DNA of 64,000 nucleotides from Paenibacillus sp. SYP-B3998 (GTDB lineage: Bacteria; Bacillota; Bacilli; Paenibacillales; NBRC-103111): assembly GCF_010820665.1 (NCBI RefSeq), contig NZ_JAAIKC010000005.1, positions 186,001 through 250,000 of the forward strand. The letters run 5' to 3'. How positions within the stretch are numbered: position 1 is the first letter of the stretch; each line of letters opens with the position of its first letter. The notes beneath the pieces are model-generated. The model did not search any database and was not told the origin of the DNA. It saw nothing but the letters and a program-made list of their open reading frames with translations. The translations under genes and the position numbers were made by a program. Below, one piece after another: positions 25,214 to 33,490 of the stretch.

Positions 25214-25753
25214 ATGCAAACAATGAAAAAGAACCGCCTTGCCAAATCGTTAGTCGGGATAAGCCTTAGTCTTTCCTTATTGACTTCAGGAAGTATGCTT
25301 TTGAATCCGCAGTCGGCTCATGCTGCGTCTGCTACCTCAACTGATGTGACAACTGCTTACAGTGCAGCAAGCTCAGCGGTGACAACTAAGGTCGTCCGAA
25401 CAGCAGAATCCTATATAGGTAGAGTTAAATACAAATTTGGGATTAGAGATACGCAGCATCTAATTTTAGACTGTTCTGCTTTCACACAGCTTGTTTTCAA
25501 GCAAAATGGGATCACAATCCCGTGGGGATCACGCGCGCAAGCGAGTGTCGGTACACGGGTGTCGAGCAAAAATAAGCTTAGCAAAGGTGACTTGGTCATG
25601 TTTAGCGTAGGCACGCCAGGCAAGATTAATCACGTTGGTATTTATATTGGGAACGGGAAATTCATCAGCAACACGAAGAGTTCAGGTGTCATAATTAACG
25701 ATATGAACACTGGTTACTGGAAAAATAGATTTATAACAGGTCGTCACTTGTAA
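25214..25753 (+). CDS. NlpC/P60 family cell-wall endopeptidase
   Basis: A 179-residue secreted protein. The signal peptide ends near AHA (residue 36). The catalytic domain has Cys in LDCSAFTQLVF, then His in NHVGIYIGNGKFI and a third polar residue downstream, the Cys-His arrangement of D-glutamyl-meso-diaminopimelate endopeptidases. There is no separate cell-wall-binding domain. AAGGAGGAAG (25197-25206) is the ribosome site. It stands alone between the amino-acid transporter and the nucleotidase. It probably trims peptidoglycan stem peptides during growth. Confidence 0.9.
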   Translation: MQTMKKNRLAKSLVGISLSLSLLTSGSMLLNPQSAHAASATSTDVTTAYSAASSAVTTKVVRTAESYIGRVKYKFGIRDTQHLILDCSAFTQLVFKQNGITIPWGSRAQASVGTRVSSKNKLSKGDLVMFSVGTPGKINHVGIYIGNGKFISNTKSSGVIINDMNTGYWKNRFITGRHL

Positions 25754-25787
25754 AACAAGAACCGACAACTTTTCGAAAAGTCTCTAT

Positions 25788-25859
25788 GAGCCATTGCCTC
25801 TTCTGATCGAAGGCTAGTTCCGATTAGAAGAAAGCAAATGGCCTCTAGGGGCTTTTTTT
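25788..25859 (+). terminator. Terminator after the NlpC/P60 gene
   Basis: A long imperfect stem joins 25788-25808 (GAGCCATTGC...) to 25826-25853, ending in GGGGC and seven T (25853-25859). Confidence 0.5.
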
Positions 25860-25981
25860 GCTTTGTTCTACCTCTACGATATGAGAGGAGCTTTAGTAGT
25901 TGATATGGGGAAATCTAGTAGAACAAGATTAAAGCGGTTCCATTCCTAAGATAGATAAGATAGAATGAGTGGTGTAATTCC

Positions 25982-25998
25982 TTTACAATTCCTTAACA
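25982..25998 (+). promoter_or_regulatory. Pho-box-like direct repeat
   Basis: TTTACA, five bases, TTAACA matches the TT(A/T/C)ACA-N5 pair bound by PhoP in Bacillus. It is only 21 bp before the nucleotidase start codon, closer than usual for activation, so it may be fortuitous. An AATTCCTT repeat with 11-bp spacing overlaps it. Confidence 0.25.
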
Positions 25999-26018
25999 AA
26001 AAAGGGGACAGCTAATTT

Positions 26019-28223
26019 ATGCGAAAATTTTCTTTAAAGGGGTACGTAGGTCTAGCTCTTTCATTAACGTTAGGAGCCGCTAGTCTCGTAAGCCCTCTGC
26101 CAAGTGTTAAGGCAGAAGAGCCTGAGACGACGATTTCATTGCTGGGCACTTCCGATATCCACGGACGGTTTATGCCCTGGGATTATGCCCTTGACGGTCC
26201 GAATCAAAGCGGGAGTCTGACACAGCTGTTCACAATGATTAAGAAGATTCGTCAAGAAAATCCGAATACCATTTTGTTGGATGCAGGGGATATGATTCAA
26301 GACAACTCAGCGGAACTGTTCAATGATCAGCCCAAGTCACCGATGATGGTAGCAATGAATGAGATGAAGTATGATGCTTGGGTAATGGGCAATCATGAAT
26401 TTAATTTTGGCTTGGATGTATTGAAGAAGGTTTCTTCTCAATATAATGGGCAGCTCCTTGCAGGCAATATTTATAAAGAAAACGGCGAACGCTTCATGCC
26501 TGCATATACGATTATTGAGAAAGCTGGCGTTAAGGTCGGGATCATTGGGATGGATACACCTATGGTTACCGATTTTGAGAAAGGCTCGGATCATTTGAAC
26601 GGGATTGTTGTGAAGAATCCTGTAGATGAGACGAAGAAAGCGATTAAAGAGCTAGAAGGCAAAGTGGACGTGATTGTCGGACTGATGCATATGGGGCTGG
26701 ATAATGAGAACGGGAAGCCAGGCACGGGTGTAACGGATATTGCTAACGCAAATCCTGAGTTGGCGGCTATTTTCGCAGGTCACATGCACAAGCTGGTAAA
26801 ATCGGAAACAGTTAATGGTGTGCTTATCTCCGAGCCAGATAAATACGGAACGCACATTTCGCGCATCGACCTGACCTTCACGAAACAAGCGGGTAAGGTT
26901 GTGTTGAAGAACAAGCAAGCCACAGCATTACCTGTGAAAAGTGCCGACGGGAAGACGGAAGTATCCGATCCTGAATTGGAGACGACATTGAAACCGTATC
27001 ATGAATTTGCGCGTGCGGATGCCAATATCGAGGTGGCTCAGTTAAAGGGGACGAATCTTGTGCCACAGAATGAAATTGAAGGCATTCCGAGCGTACAAAT
27101 TCAAGAGACTCCACTGTCCGACTTCTTCAGCGAAGTGATGTTGTATTACAGCAAAGCCGACGTTGTCGCTCATCAGATCGATAATGATAAAGCTCGGTTG
27201 GACGTAGGGCCTATTAAGAAAAAAGATATCGCCTACAACTATCAGTTCGCTCTTGGAGAGGTCACCGTTTATAAAGTTACGGGTAAAGATCTCAAAGACT
27301 ATATGGAGTGGGCTGTAGGTTATTTCAATTCTACGCGTCCAGGAGACGTAACGGTTAGTTTCGATAAGAAAAGGCGTGCATCCAAATACAGCACGAATGA
27401 TTTCTTCGGCGGAGTGACGTATGACATTGATCTCACAAAGCCTTATGGCAGTCGAATTGCGAACCTCAAGTACATGAACGGAGATTCCGTGCAAGCAGGG
27501 GATACCGTTAAACTCGGCATGAATGCGTACCGAATGGATGCTCTTAAAGCAAAGGGTGGAGCTCTCGAAGGCCGGACTTTCGAACAACTATGGTCTTCAA
27601 AGGATGCGAATGCTTTCGGTGAAATGGGTGGAACTATTCGCAATCGAGCTATTGCTTATTTGAAAGATGTAAAGAATGGCGTATACGAGCCGAAGATTAA
27701 TAATAACTGGAAGATTACAGGCGTGGATACCCAAGCACCAGCGCGTGCTGATGTTGTTCAATTGATTAATGCGGGTATTTTAGCTATTCCGAAAACGGAG
27801 GATGGCAAGTACACGAATGTAGCCTCTATTAATATTCAAGATTCTGCTACAGCAGAAGAAATCACTGAGCTTTCGAAGAAAGCCAAAGTGAGTCCAGCGT
27901 TGTTTGCGGCTGTGACAACGAAAGGCGATCTCTACCAGAAGCTGAATCAGGCAAGAAAAGCCCCGATTGTGACTCCAGTAGAGCAGCCAAAGCCAAGTGT
28001 TCCTGCTGTGGAAGAACCAACAGCGGAAGTGTTGAAGCAAGCCAAGGTTACAGCTTACTATTTGAATGTACGAGCTAAAGCTTCTCCGTCAGCGAAGATT
28101 TATACGGCGGTACCGAAGGATACGCTGCTTGAAGTACTTGATATCGAGAACGGATGGGTCAAGGTTTCCTATGAGGGACAAACAGCTTATGTGTATGGTG
28201 AGTATGTAGTTTTACTGCCGTAA
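26019..28223 (+). CDS. Secreted 5'-nucleotidase / 2',3'-cyclic phosphodiesterase with SH3 domain
   Basis: A 734-residue exported enzyme of the YfkN class. After a signal peptide (cut near VKAEE, residue 33) comes a metallophosphatase domain: TSDIHG, LLDAGDMIQD, MGNHEFN, and the His motif FAGHMH. The 5_nucleotid_C domain spans about 340-550 and includes the substrate-stacking NxxF-type loop region. A helical region follows, and an SH3b domain (about 665-734: AYYLNVRAKASPSAKIY, GWVKVSYEGQTAYV) probably anchors it to the wall. It releases phosphate and nucleosides from external nucleotides. AAAGGGGA precedes the ATG. Confidence 0.9.
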   Translation: MRKFSLKGYVGLALSLTLGAASLVSPLPSVKAEEPETTISLLGTSDIHGRFMPWDYALDGPNQSGSLTQLFTMIKKIRQENPNTILLDAGDMIQDNSAELFNDQPKSPMMVAMNEMKYDAWVMGNHEFNFGLDVLKKVSSQYNGQLLAGNIYKENGERFMPAYTIIEKAGVKVGIIGMDTPMVTDFEKGSDHLNGIVVKNPVDETKKAIKELEGKVDVIVGLMHMGLDNENGKPGTGVTDIANANPELAAIFAGHMHKLVKSETVNGVLISEPDKYGTHISRIDLTFTKQAGKVVLKNKQATALPVKSADGKTEVSDPELETTLKPYHEFARADANIEVAQLKGTNLVPQNEIEGIPSVQIQETPLSDFFSEVMLYYSKADVVAHQIDNDKARLDVGPIKKKDIAYNYQFALGEVTVYKVTGKDLKDYMEWAVGYFNSTRPGDVTVSFDKKRRASKYSTNDFFGGVTYDIDLTKPYGSRIANLKYMNGDSVQAGDTVKLGMNAYRMDALKAKGGALEGRTFEQLWSSKDANAFGEMGGTIRNRAIAYLKDVKNGVYEPKINNNWKITGVDTQAPARADVVQLINAGILAIPKTEDGKYTNVASINIQDSATAEEITELSKKAKVSPALFAAVTTKGDLYQKLNQARKAPIVTPVEQPKPSVPAVEEPTAEVLKQAKVTAYYLNVRAKASPSAKIYTAVPKDTLLEVLDIENGWVKVSYEGQTAYVYGEYVVLLP

Positions 28224-28237
28224 TTATAAAGTTAGCC

Positions 28238-28278
28238 AGAAAAGCAATCCAGGCGTGGAGCCCGGATTGCTTTTCTTC
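28238..28278 (+). terminator. Intrinsic terminator after the nucleotidase
   Basis: AGAAAAGCAATCC (28238-28250) pairs with GGATTGCTTTTCT (28264-28276) around a 13-nt loop; the T-rich 3' arm supplies the T run. Confidence 0.75.
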
Positions 28279-28487
28279 ATCTATACACTCCCTGATGCGT
28301 TCACAGAAGCGGCATCACTCCGGTTTAACGAAGGGAGTACGAACTAATAATAGATTCCGATGCCAATCATACAAGCACTTAAGCACCCGGATACCTAGGA
28401 AGATGGTGAGGAGTGATGTATAGTCTGCTATAGGCAACGTGCAGTTATAACGATTCGCTTACTAAGGAAGGGGAAGGGGGAAATCCA

Positions 28488-28703
28488 GTGGAATTTAGAC
28501 ATAAATTAAAAGAGCTGCGGCAGCAGCAGGATTTGACGATCCGCAAGCTTGGAGAAAAAGCCGGTATCAGCTATTCCATTCTGAATGCCATCGAGAATGG
28601 CAGAATTCAACCTACGGAAGAGGTGGTGATGGCCCTAGCCACTGCATTAAAGGTTGAGAATAGAGAAGAGCTGCTCGTTTTAGCAGGGCATGCTCCTTCT
28701 TAG
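28488..28703 (+). CDS. Small XRE-family regulator
   Basis: A 71-residue protein that is little more than a helix-turn-helix_3 domain (LKELRQQQDLTIRKLGEKAG, ISYSILNAIENGRIQPTEE). It starts with GTG 28488 behind AAGGGGAAGGGGG. Its stop (28701-28703) abuts the stop of the convergent TetR gene. No partner toxin or membrane protein lies next to it. Likely a DNA-binding repressor with an unknown target. Confidence 0.8.
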   Translation: MEFRHKLKELRQQQDLTIRKLGEKAGISYSILNAIENGRIQPTEEVVMALATALKVENREELLVLAGHAPS

Positions 28704-29318
28704 TTAAGGATGGCTTGTGGCTGGTGAACGTAGGCAAGCCTGTTTTAAATAAGTGGAAAGACTCTCGATATTCATCCGTATATGTCGATTGTCACCCTCA
28801 AGCTTGCTCATCATCACGGCACCTTCCATGGTTGATAGGGTAAAGGTAGCCAGGGCGTCGATATCGAGGTCCATTTTGAATTCTCCGCTTTGCACGCCTT
28901 GAGAAATAATTGCTTTCATCGCGTCCAGTGTGCCCTTTAGGCCCATCTGGGCTCTTTGGCGTAGGACGGGATGAGCATCGTCGCTTTCAATGGCTACATT
29001 GAGAAGCGGGCATCCCCCGATAAAAGGAGGGGCATTGACGACATTCTCGTACACACGCAAATAAGCTAATAGCTTGTCAGAAGCTGTTTCTTTTTGAGTA
29101 ATAGCTTCCTTTAACTGACCACCAACAATATTAGCAGCGTAGTTATAAGCTTCAAGAGCAATTTCGTCTTTACTTGCAAAGTGGCGGTAGATGCCGCCTT
29201 TCTTAATACCTGTAAGCTCCGTAATCGCAGATAGCGATGAGCCCGAGTACCCATATTGGTTAAAGAGCTCGGCCGATTTGGCGATGATGTGCCTGCGGGT
29301 GTTTTCTCCTTTTTGCAT
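28704..29318 (-). CDS. TetR-family regulator of the adjacent MFS exporter
   Basis: A 204-residue repressor: helix-turn-helix at about 25-50 (SSLSAITELTGIKKGGIYRHFASKD) and a C-terminal ligand domain. It is divergent from the MFS gene, and the 137-bp gap contains a 20-bp operator-like palindrome (29411-29430). This is the usual arrangement of a local repressor that releases its exporter gene when a drug or metabolite binds. The Cys-Pro pair GGCPLLN is typical of AcrR/YxaF-like members. Confidence 0.87.
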   Translation of the reverse strand: MQKGENTRRHIIAKSAELFNQYGYSGSSLSAITELTGIKKGGIYRHFASKDEIALEAYNYAANIVGGQLKEAITQKETASDKLLAYLRVYENVVNAPPFIGGCPLLNVAIESDDAHPVLRQRAQMGLKGTLDAMKAIISQGVQSGEFKMDLDIDALATFTLSTMEGAVMMSKLEGDNRHIRMNIESLSTYLKQACLRSPATSHP

Positions 29319-29410
29319 CGTGATCCCCCATTAAACAAATAAATGTAAGTATAGTATAACAAATGAGCTTCCCCTATTGAAAATAAAAGTATCTGTGTTA
29401 TTATAAAAAA

Positions 29411-29430
29411 AAGATACCGATTGGTATCTT
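29411..29430. promoter_or_regulatory. TetR-type operator
   Basis: AAGATACCGATTGGTATCTT is an 8-4-8 inverted repeat in the gap between the TetR gene and the MFS gene. It lies 26 bp before the MFS start codon and 93 bp from the TetR start. Confidence 0.7.
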
Positions 29431-29455
29431 GTGTGAACGCATGAGGGGGGTTACA

Positions 29456-30709
29456 ATGGAGAATCAAACATGGTTTAAGGAACCTAAGCATGCTTGGATA
29501 GGATTGGGGACCTTGTGGGTTATCGGATTCGTAGGGGCGCTAACGAGGTTCATCATGGCTTATTTCCAAGTGCAGATAGCAGAGGACTTACAAATTAGTA
29601 GAGGATTTATTTCTATGGCCTGGTCCACCAATTTACTAATTGCCGCCTGCTGTGCGCCTCTAGGGGGATGGCTCGTGGATCGATACGGCCCTAAGAAAGT
29701 GATGCTGACTAGCGCCCTCATGGGCATAATCGGTACAGGCATTGTAGTGCTGGGACATCAGCCGATCGTTTTCTTTATTGGCTATGGGGTTATTTCAGGG
29801 TTGATCGGCATTGGGACGACAACAACGTATATGCTGATGTTCGATTGGTTTCAACATCACCGGGCCAAAGCCACCGCGCTGTTGGCGAGCGCCTCCTCTG
29901 TGGGGCTGGCAGTCAGTACCCCAATCTTTGTGTCCTCAAGCTGGTTAACTTGGAAAGATGCTTTTCTGGCCTCATTCATCCTCGGGATTGTTATTGCATT
30001 GCCTATGATTTGGTTGGGCATTAAGAGTCCCCAGCAGCAGAACAAGGCAGAGAGCGTTCAAGAGCTTCCGCCTATGGAAGAACAGGAAATGTCGCAGTCG
30101 GTTGGTTCATCTCTCAAGGCAAGGGCTTTGCATCTGCCCATCTTTTTCGTGGTTGCTTGCGCATTGTTTACGTGCGGTTTCAACATGGGAACCGTCGAAA
30201 TGAACTTGGTCGCCATCCATCAGTTGGCGAATGTAACGCCAGGCATGATTGCGCTATCCATGAGCGTGCTTGGTATTTTAGAAATTACGGGGTCGCTCGT
30301 TTTTGGCTATTTGTTGGACCGCTTCAATAAGCTGATGCTCATGACTATTTTATACGGTATTCGCATCATGGGATTTACTTTTCTATTCCTGCACGTAGGC
30401 TGGTCACCAGTCCTGTTTGCCGCAGCATTTGGGATTACGTATTTGAGTGCAATTCCAGGGGGCTTACTTATCGTGAATGAGTACACCAAAGGGAAGGGGA
30501 AGCAAACCGGGTTCCTGCTCCTCTTTCATCAAGGCGGCAGTATTCTAGGTGCGTTAATCGGGGGCGCTTCATTTGATTATTTTCAGAATTATCAGTTGCT
30601 GATTGGGGTGGATGTCTTTATCTGTACGCTTGTAACGCTTGGCTATTTTCTACTGTTATCAGCCAGGAGACGTAAGATCCAGCTTCAACCTATGAAAGCC
30701 TCTACCTAA
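29456..30709 (+). CDS. MFS transporter (monocarboxylate / oxalate-formate-like type)
   Basis: A 417-residue membrane protein with 12 predicted helices in two halves joined by an acidic loop near 195-220. The MFS loop motif is GGWLVDRYGPKKV, between helices 2 and 3. Sequence style (GIGTTTTYMLMFDWF, and ALSMSVLGILEITGSLVFGYLLDRF in the second half) is closest to the MCT/OFA group that moves monocarboxylates or oxalate. ATG 29456 follows GGGGGG by 6 bases. Control by the divergent TetR regulator is likely. Confidence 0.85.
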   Translation: MENQTWFKEPKHAWIGLGTLWVIGFVGALTRFIMAYFQVQIAEDLQISRGFISMAWSTNLLIAACCAPLGGWLVDRYGPKKVMLTSALMGIIGTGIVVLGHQPIVFFIGYGVISGLIGIGTTTTYMLMFDWFQHHRAKATALLASASSVGLAVSTPIFVSSSWLTWKDAFLASFILGIVIALPMIWLGIKSPQQQNKAESVQELPPMEEQEMSQSVGSSLKARALHLPIFFVVACALFTCGFNMGTVEMNLVAIHQLANVTPGMIALSMSVLGILEITGSLVFGYLLDRFNKLMLMTILYGIRIMGFTFLFLHVGWSPVLFAAAFGITYLSAIPGGLLIVNEYTKGKGKQTGFLLLFHQGGSILGALIGGASFDYFQNYQLLIGVDVFICTLVTLGYFLLLSARRRKIQLQPMKAST

Positions 30710-30731
30710 AAATAAAGGGTGGAGGCTTTTG
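30695..30731 (+). terminator. Terminator overlapping the MFS stop codon
   Basis: AAAGCCTCTACC (30695-30706) pairs with GGGTGGAGGCTTT (30717-30729) including a G-T wobble, followed by T. The 5' arm lies inside the last codons of the gene. Confidence 0.6.
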
Positions 30732-30759
30732 CCTTACATAAGCTAAGGGATTAGGGCTT

Positions 30760-31074
30760 TTAGGGCTTTTTTACTGCCTTTACCGTATAAACATCACTCT
30801 TGGACGAGAGGACGAAGTCCGGTTTGCCATGTTTACGCTCTTGGCGGTGACCTTCCAGATGGGGCTCGCTTAGCTCCCATTGCTTCCACATTGCTTCGTT
30901 TTCCCAGCGGATCATGACGATAATTTCTTCTTCGCCTTTACGGGCTTTTTTGACAAGAACGCTTAAATCTACAAAGCCTTCCGCTTTTTCAACAGCGGCT
31001 TCTGCCGAGAAGCGCTGGGCAACCTGATCCGAAAATCCTTCTTTTACGACAATGGATAGCGTTTCAATGACCAT
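30760..31074 (-). CDS. HmoA/IsdG-like antibiotic-biosynthesis-monooxygenase-fold protein
   Basis: A 104-residue dimeric alpha-beta-barrel (ABM) protein. It starts at ATG 31074, which follows AGGAG. IsdG-like features are RWENEAMWKQWELSEPHLEGH, with the conserved Trp and the candidate haem-ligand His. The N-terminal Asn that is catalytic in IsdG is not evident (VIETLSI). It may be a haem-degrading monooxygenase used to release iron from haem, or another ABM oxidase. A Fur-like box lies 46 bp upstream on the opposite strand side, supporting iron control. Confidence 0.7.
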   Translation of the reverse strand: MVIETLSIVVKEGFSDQVAQRFSAEAAVEKAEGFVDLSVLVKKARKGEEEIIVMIRWENEAMWKQWELSEPHLEGHRQERKHGKPDFVLSSKSDVYTVKAVKKP

Positions 31075-31119
31075 GAATGGAGACACTCCTTTACAAAAAT
31101 AGTACTCGTCTCATTTTAT

Positions 31120-31134
31120 TGATAAACATTCTCA
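31120..31134. promoter_or_regulatory. Fur-like box
   Basis: TGATAAACATTCTCA matches 12 of 14 fixed positions of TGATAATNATTATCA. It is placed between the monooxygenase gene and the chemoreceptor remnant. Confidence 0.5.
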
Positions 31135-31149
31135 ATGTCAACGAAGTGC

Positions 31150-31473
31150 ATGTTTGGGGGGCGGCTACGGGTACCGTCATCATTGGCAAGGTCGGAAACG
31201 CTTTCCAGTATATTCGCGGCTCAAGCGATAAGGTACATAAAATTACGCAAAAAGCTGTTCAAGACGCTTTGTTGATCCGGCCGGAAACGGAGCAGGTCGT
31301 GCGCGACCTGAACGTGATCTCTAATGTAGCCGGGAATGCTCCGAGCATACGCAGGATGTGGACGCGTCAACTGGTGGGCAAAACGCGACGATGGAAGAAG
31401 TCGCTGCGACTTCAGCGATGTGGCACGATTAGCCGAAGACCTTCAAGATTCTTTATCTCTCTTTAAATTATAA
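31150..31473 (+). pseudogene. Decayed C-terminal end of a methyl-accepting chemotaxis protein
   Basis: Three frames must be joined to read a chemoreceptor tail: GKVGNAFQYIRGSSDKV and ISNVAGNA in the first, EHTQDVDASTGGQNATMEEV after a shift at about 31341, then DVARLAEDLQDSLSLFKL ending at TAA 31471 after a one-base loss near 31416. The order and motifs are those of the MCP signalling domain end. No start, sensor or membrane region remains. It is a truncated, frameshifted remnant next to the iron-linked monooxygenase gene. Confidence 0.75.
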
Positions 31474-31620
31474 TCGTCTCCTTATTTATTTCAATTTAGG
31501 CAACTGATATCAAGGCATCAATTAATTCGAATGCGTCAGCAAGTTATGATAAAATCAAAGTTATATATAAGCGAAATATGCATATAGCATCATTATGTAT
31601 ACTATAGGAGGCTAGAAGAA

Positions 31621-31995
31621 ATGAAAGCACGTGAAGGTAGATTTGGGCCTTGTCCGACAGGCGAAGGTTGCCCAGTAGAATTCACCTTGGATGTGATTGG
31701 TGGAAAGTGGAAGGGTGTCCTGCTCTATCATCTAATTGATGGAACGAAGCGATTCAATGAATTTCGTCGTATTTGTCCGTTGATTACGCAGCGTATGCTA
31801 ACTCTGCAGCTTCGGGAACTCGAAAATGATGGCATTGTTCATCGTGAAGTGTACCAGCAGGTGCCGCCGAAGGTGGAATATTCGTTAACAGAGTTTGGTA
31901 AAACATTGGAGCCGCTCATTCTCAGTATGAAACAATGGGGAGAAACTTACAGAAATCGAACTTTATCTAATAATAAAGAGCGTTCTCTGAAGTAG
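31621..31995 (+). CDS. HxlR-family transcriptional regulator
   Basis: A 124-residue winged-helix regulator: [44 protein letters not shown] and [13 protein letters not shown] are diagnostic. Three Cys residues occur (CPTGEGC near 11-17 and RRIC at about 55), so redox or electrophile sensing as in YodB/HypR is possible. AGGAGG sits at 31606-31611. No neighbouring gene on the same strand is an obvious target. Confidence 0.88.
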   Translation: MKAREGRFGPCPTGEGCPVEFTLDVIGGKWKGVLLYHLIDGTKRFNEFRRICPLITQRMLTLQLRELENDGIVHREVYQQVPPKVEYSLTEFGKTLEPLILSMKQWGETYRNRTLSNNKERSLK

Positions 31996-32038
31996 ATCAA
32001 CTTAGATGTTATGACGGATGTTTAATAAAGAAAGCGAC

Positions 32039-32090
32039 AAAGAACCTCTCATTCCACTGTGTTGTGGCACTTGGGGTTCTTTTGCTTTTT
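32039..32090. terminator. Shared terminator between convergent genes
   Basis: AAAGAACC (32039-32046) pairs with GGTTCTTT (32075-32082), with an inner CCA/TGG stem. T runs follow on the + strand. It lies between the HxlR gene and the YVTN-repeat gene that converges on it. Confidence 0.6.
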
Positions 32091-33147
32091 ATTTACGGTC
32101 CTGAACAACGGTGATCGCGGACTCGTTTCCAACGTAGAGCCGATTTGTTCGAGTATTCAATGCCATATTACCTGCTGGCTCACCCGTGTGAAGCGTCGTA
32201 ATGAGTGTGTTGGTGCGACCATTGTAGACGAATAATTTATTGCTTTCGGTATCGCTGATAAAGAAGTGATTCGTTTGGGGATTAACAAGAATGAAGGTGA
32301 AGGGCGGTATTTTCAGCGTTTTCAATAAACGAATGGTGAGACCGCTTAAGACATATAATGTGCCAGGGCCTTCCTCCTGCGCGCTTGTCACATAGATTCG
32401 ATTGGTGACAGAATTAAGGGCTAACTCGCTTTGCAGACGTCCGAGTTGTACAGGAATACTTTTCTTATTGATATTCCCATTAATGACGGAAAGGAAGCGG
32501 CTTAAATTATTCGCAATATAGATACGATTGGTTCTCTCATTCACGCCTGGTGAAATAATGGGATTCTTCCCCACTTTAATGGTGGAAATGACTTTCTGAG
32601 TCTGGCCATTGATCACATGGACGGAATCTTTACCTGTATTGGTCACATAAATGCGGTTCGTACGTTCATTGATTCCAACAAGTGCAGGTGATCCACCGAC
32701 TTGAAGGGTGTTCAGTACGCGATTATCACTGCCGCTAAGGATGCTTATTGTACCGTTCGAGTTTGCTACATAAATGCGATTGCTTTTCTTGTGGATACCA
32801 ATGCCGAAAGGACGTTCACCGACGGGAATTGTCGTGATGGGTAGATTAGTCGTACCGTTAATAACGGAAACAGTGGCATCTCGAAAGTTGGTTGAGTAGA
32901 TCCGATTAGTTAGCTCATTAATTGCTAAAAATGTTGCACCATCACCTGCTTTTACGTTGCCAATGACCTGATTCGTTTGGCCGTCTAATACACCGACATC
33001 AGTCCCATTACGGACGAAATAAACGCGGTTGCTCACTGAATTTGTTTGAATATCACCAATTGAGCCTGTTAGGGGAATGATTTTGATTACTTGAGGCTGA
33101 GCTTGCAGTACCTTGGGTCTTGCAGGCAGTTGTTTGTTTTGGGCCAA
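32089..33147 (-). CDS. YVTN beta-propeller repeat protein
   Basis: A 352-residue protein built of about seven 42-residue repeats, each with a TNRIYVTN/SNRIYVAN core followed by a hydrophobic VINGxTN segment. This pattern forms a seven-bladed beta-propeller. It starts with TTG 33147 behind GGGGGAG. There is no signal peptide, transmembrane helix or catalytic motif. Such proteins bind ligands or proteins on the propeller face, and spore-surface or cell-surface roles are suggested for relatives. No operon partner is present. Confidence 0.85.
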   Translation of the reverse strand: MAQNKQLPARPKVLQAQPQVIKIIPLTGSIGDIQTNSVSNRVYFVRNGTDVGVLDGQTNQVIGNVKAGDGATFLAINELTNRIYSTNFRDATVSVINGTTNLPITTIPVGERPFGIGIHKKSNRIYVANSNGTISILSGSDNRVLNTLQVGGSPALVGINERTNRIYVTNTGKDSVHVINGQTQKVISTIKVGKNPIISPGVNERTNRIYIANNLSRFLSVINGNINKKSIPVQLGRLQSELALNSVTNRIYVTSAQEEGPGTLYVLSGLTIRLLKTLKIPPFTFILVNPQTNHFFISDTESNKLFVYNGRTNTLITTLHTGEPAGNMALNTRTNRLYVGNESAITVVQDRK

Positions 33148-33426
33148 GAGAGAGCTCCCCCTTTCATATTAGTTATTTATCAATATATGGGCTGATAACT
33201 GGATTGGGAACTATGAGTGATGTCACATAAACACAAAAAGAACCATTAGTTTGATGGCTATTTTATCTATAATGGAATTCAAGTAGATTTGCATATAGCT
33301 AACCTGCTTTTGTCATATTTCCCATTATAAAATTGAACTTTGCTTCTGTGAGTTACTCTTGGGATTAATAGTACTTTCTATGAAAGCTGAAATAGAAGGA
33401 TTAAGCGCCTATCAAACATTTGACAT
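33148..33426. other. AT-rich intergenic region without a gene
   Basis: About 280 bp between divergent genes. No coding frame of note; only the Fur-like box at its right edge is recognisable. Confidence 0.5.
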
Positions 33427-33441
33427 TGAGAATTATTATCA
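33427..33441. promoter_or_regulatory. Fur box before the Btr-like regulator
   Basis: TGAGAATTATTATCA matches the 7-1-7 Fur consensus TGATAATNATTATCA at all but one fixed position. It lies 50 bp before the regulator start codon. Confidence 0.7.
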
Positions 33442-33490
33442 TTTACTATGGGGAGGTAAGTAAACTGGTTGCAAGGAGGTGGACACCCGT

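Noticed and set aside
28488-28703. XRE gene as antitoxin
   Set aside because: No small toxin frame lies next to it; its neighbour is a convergent TetR gene.
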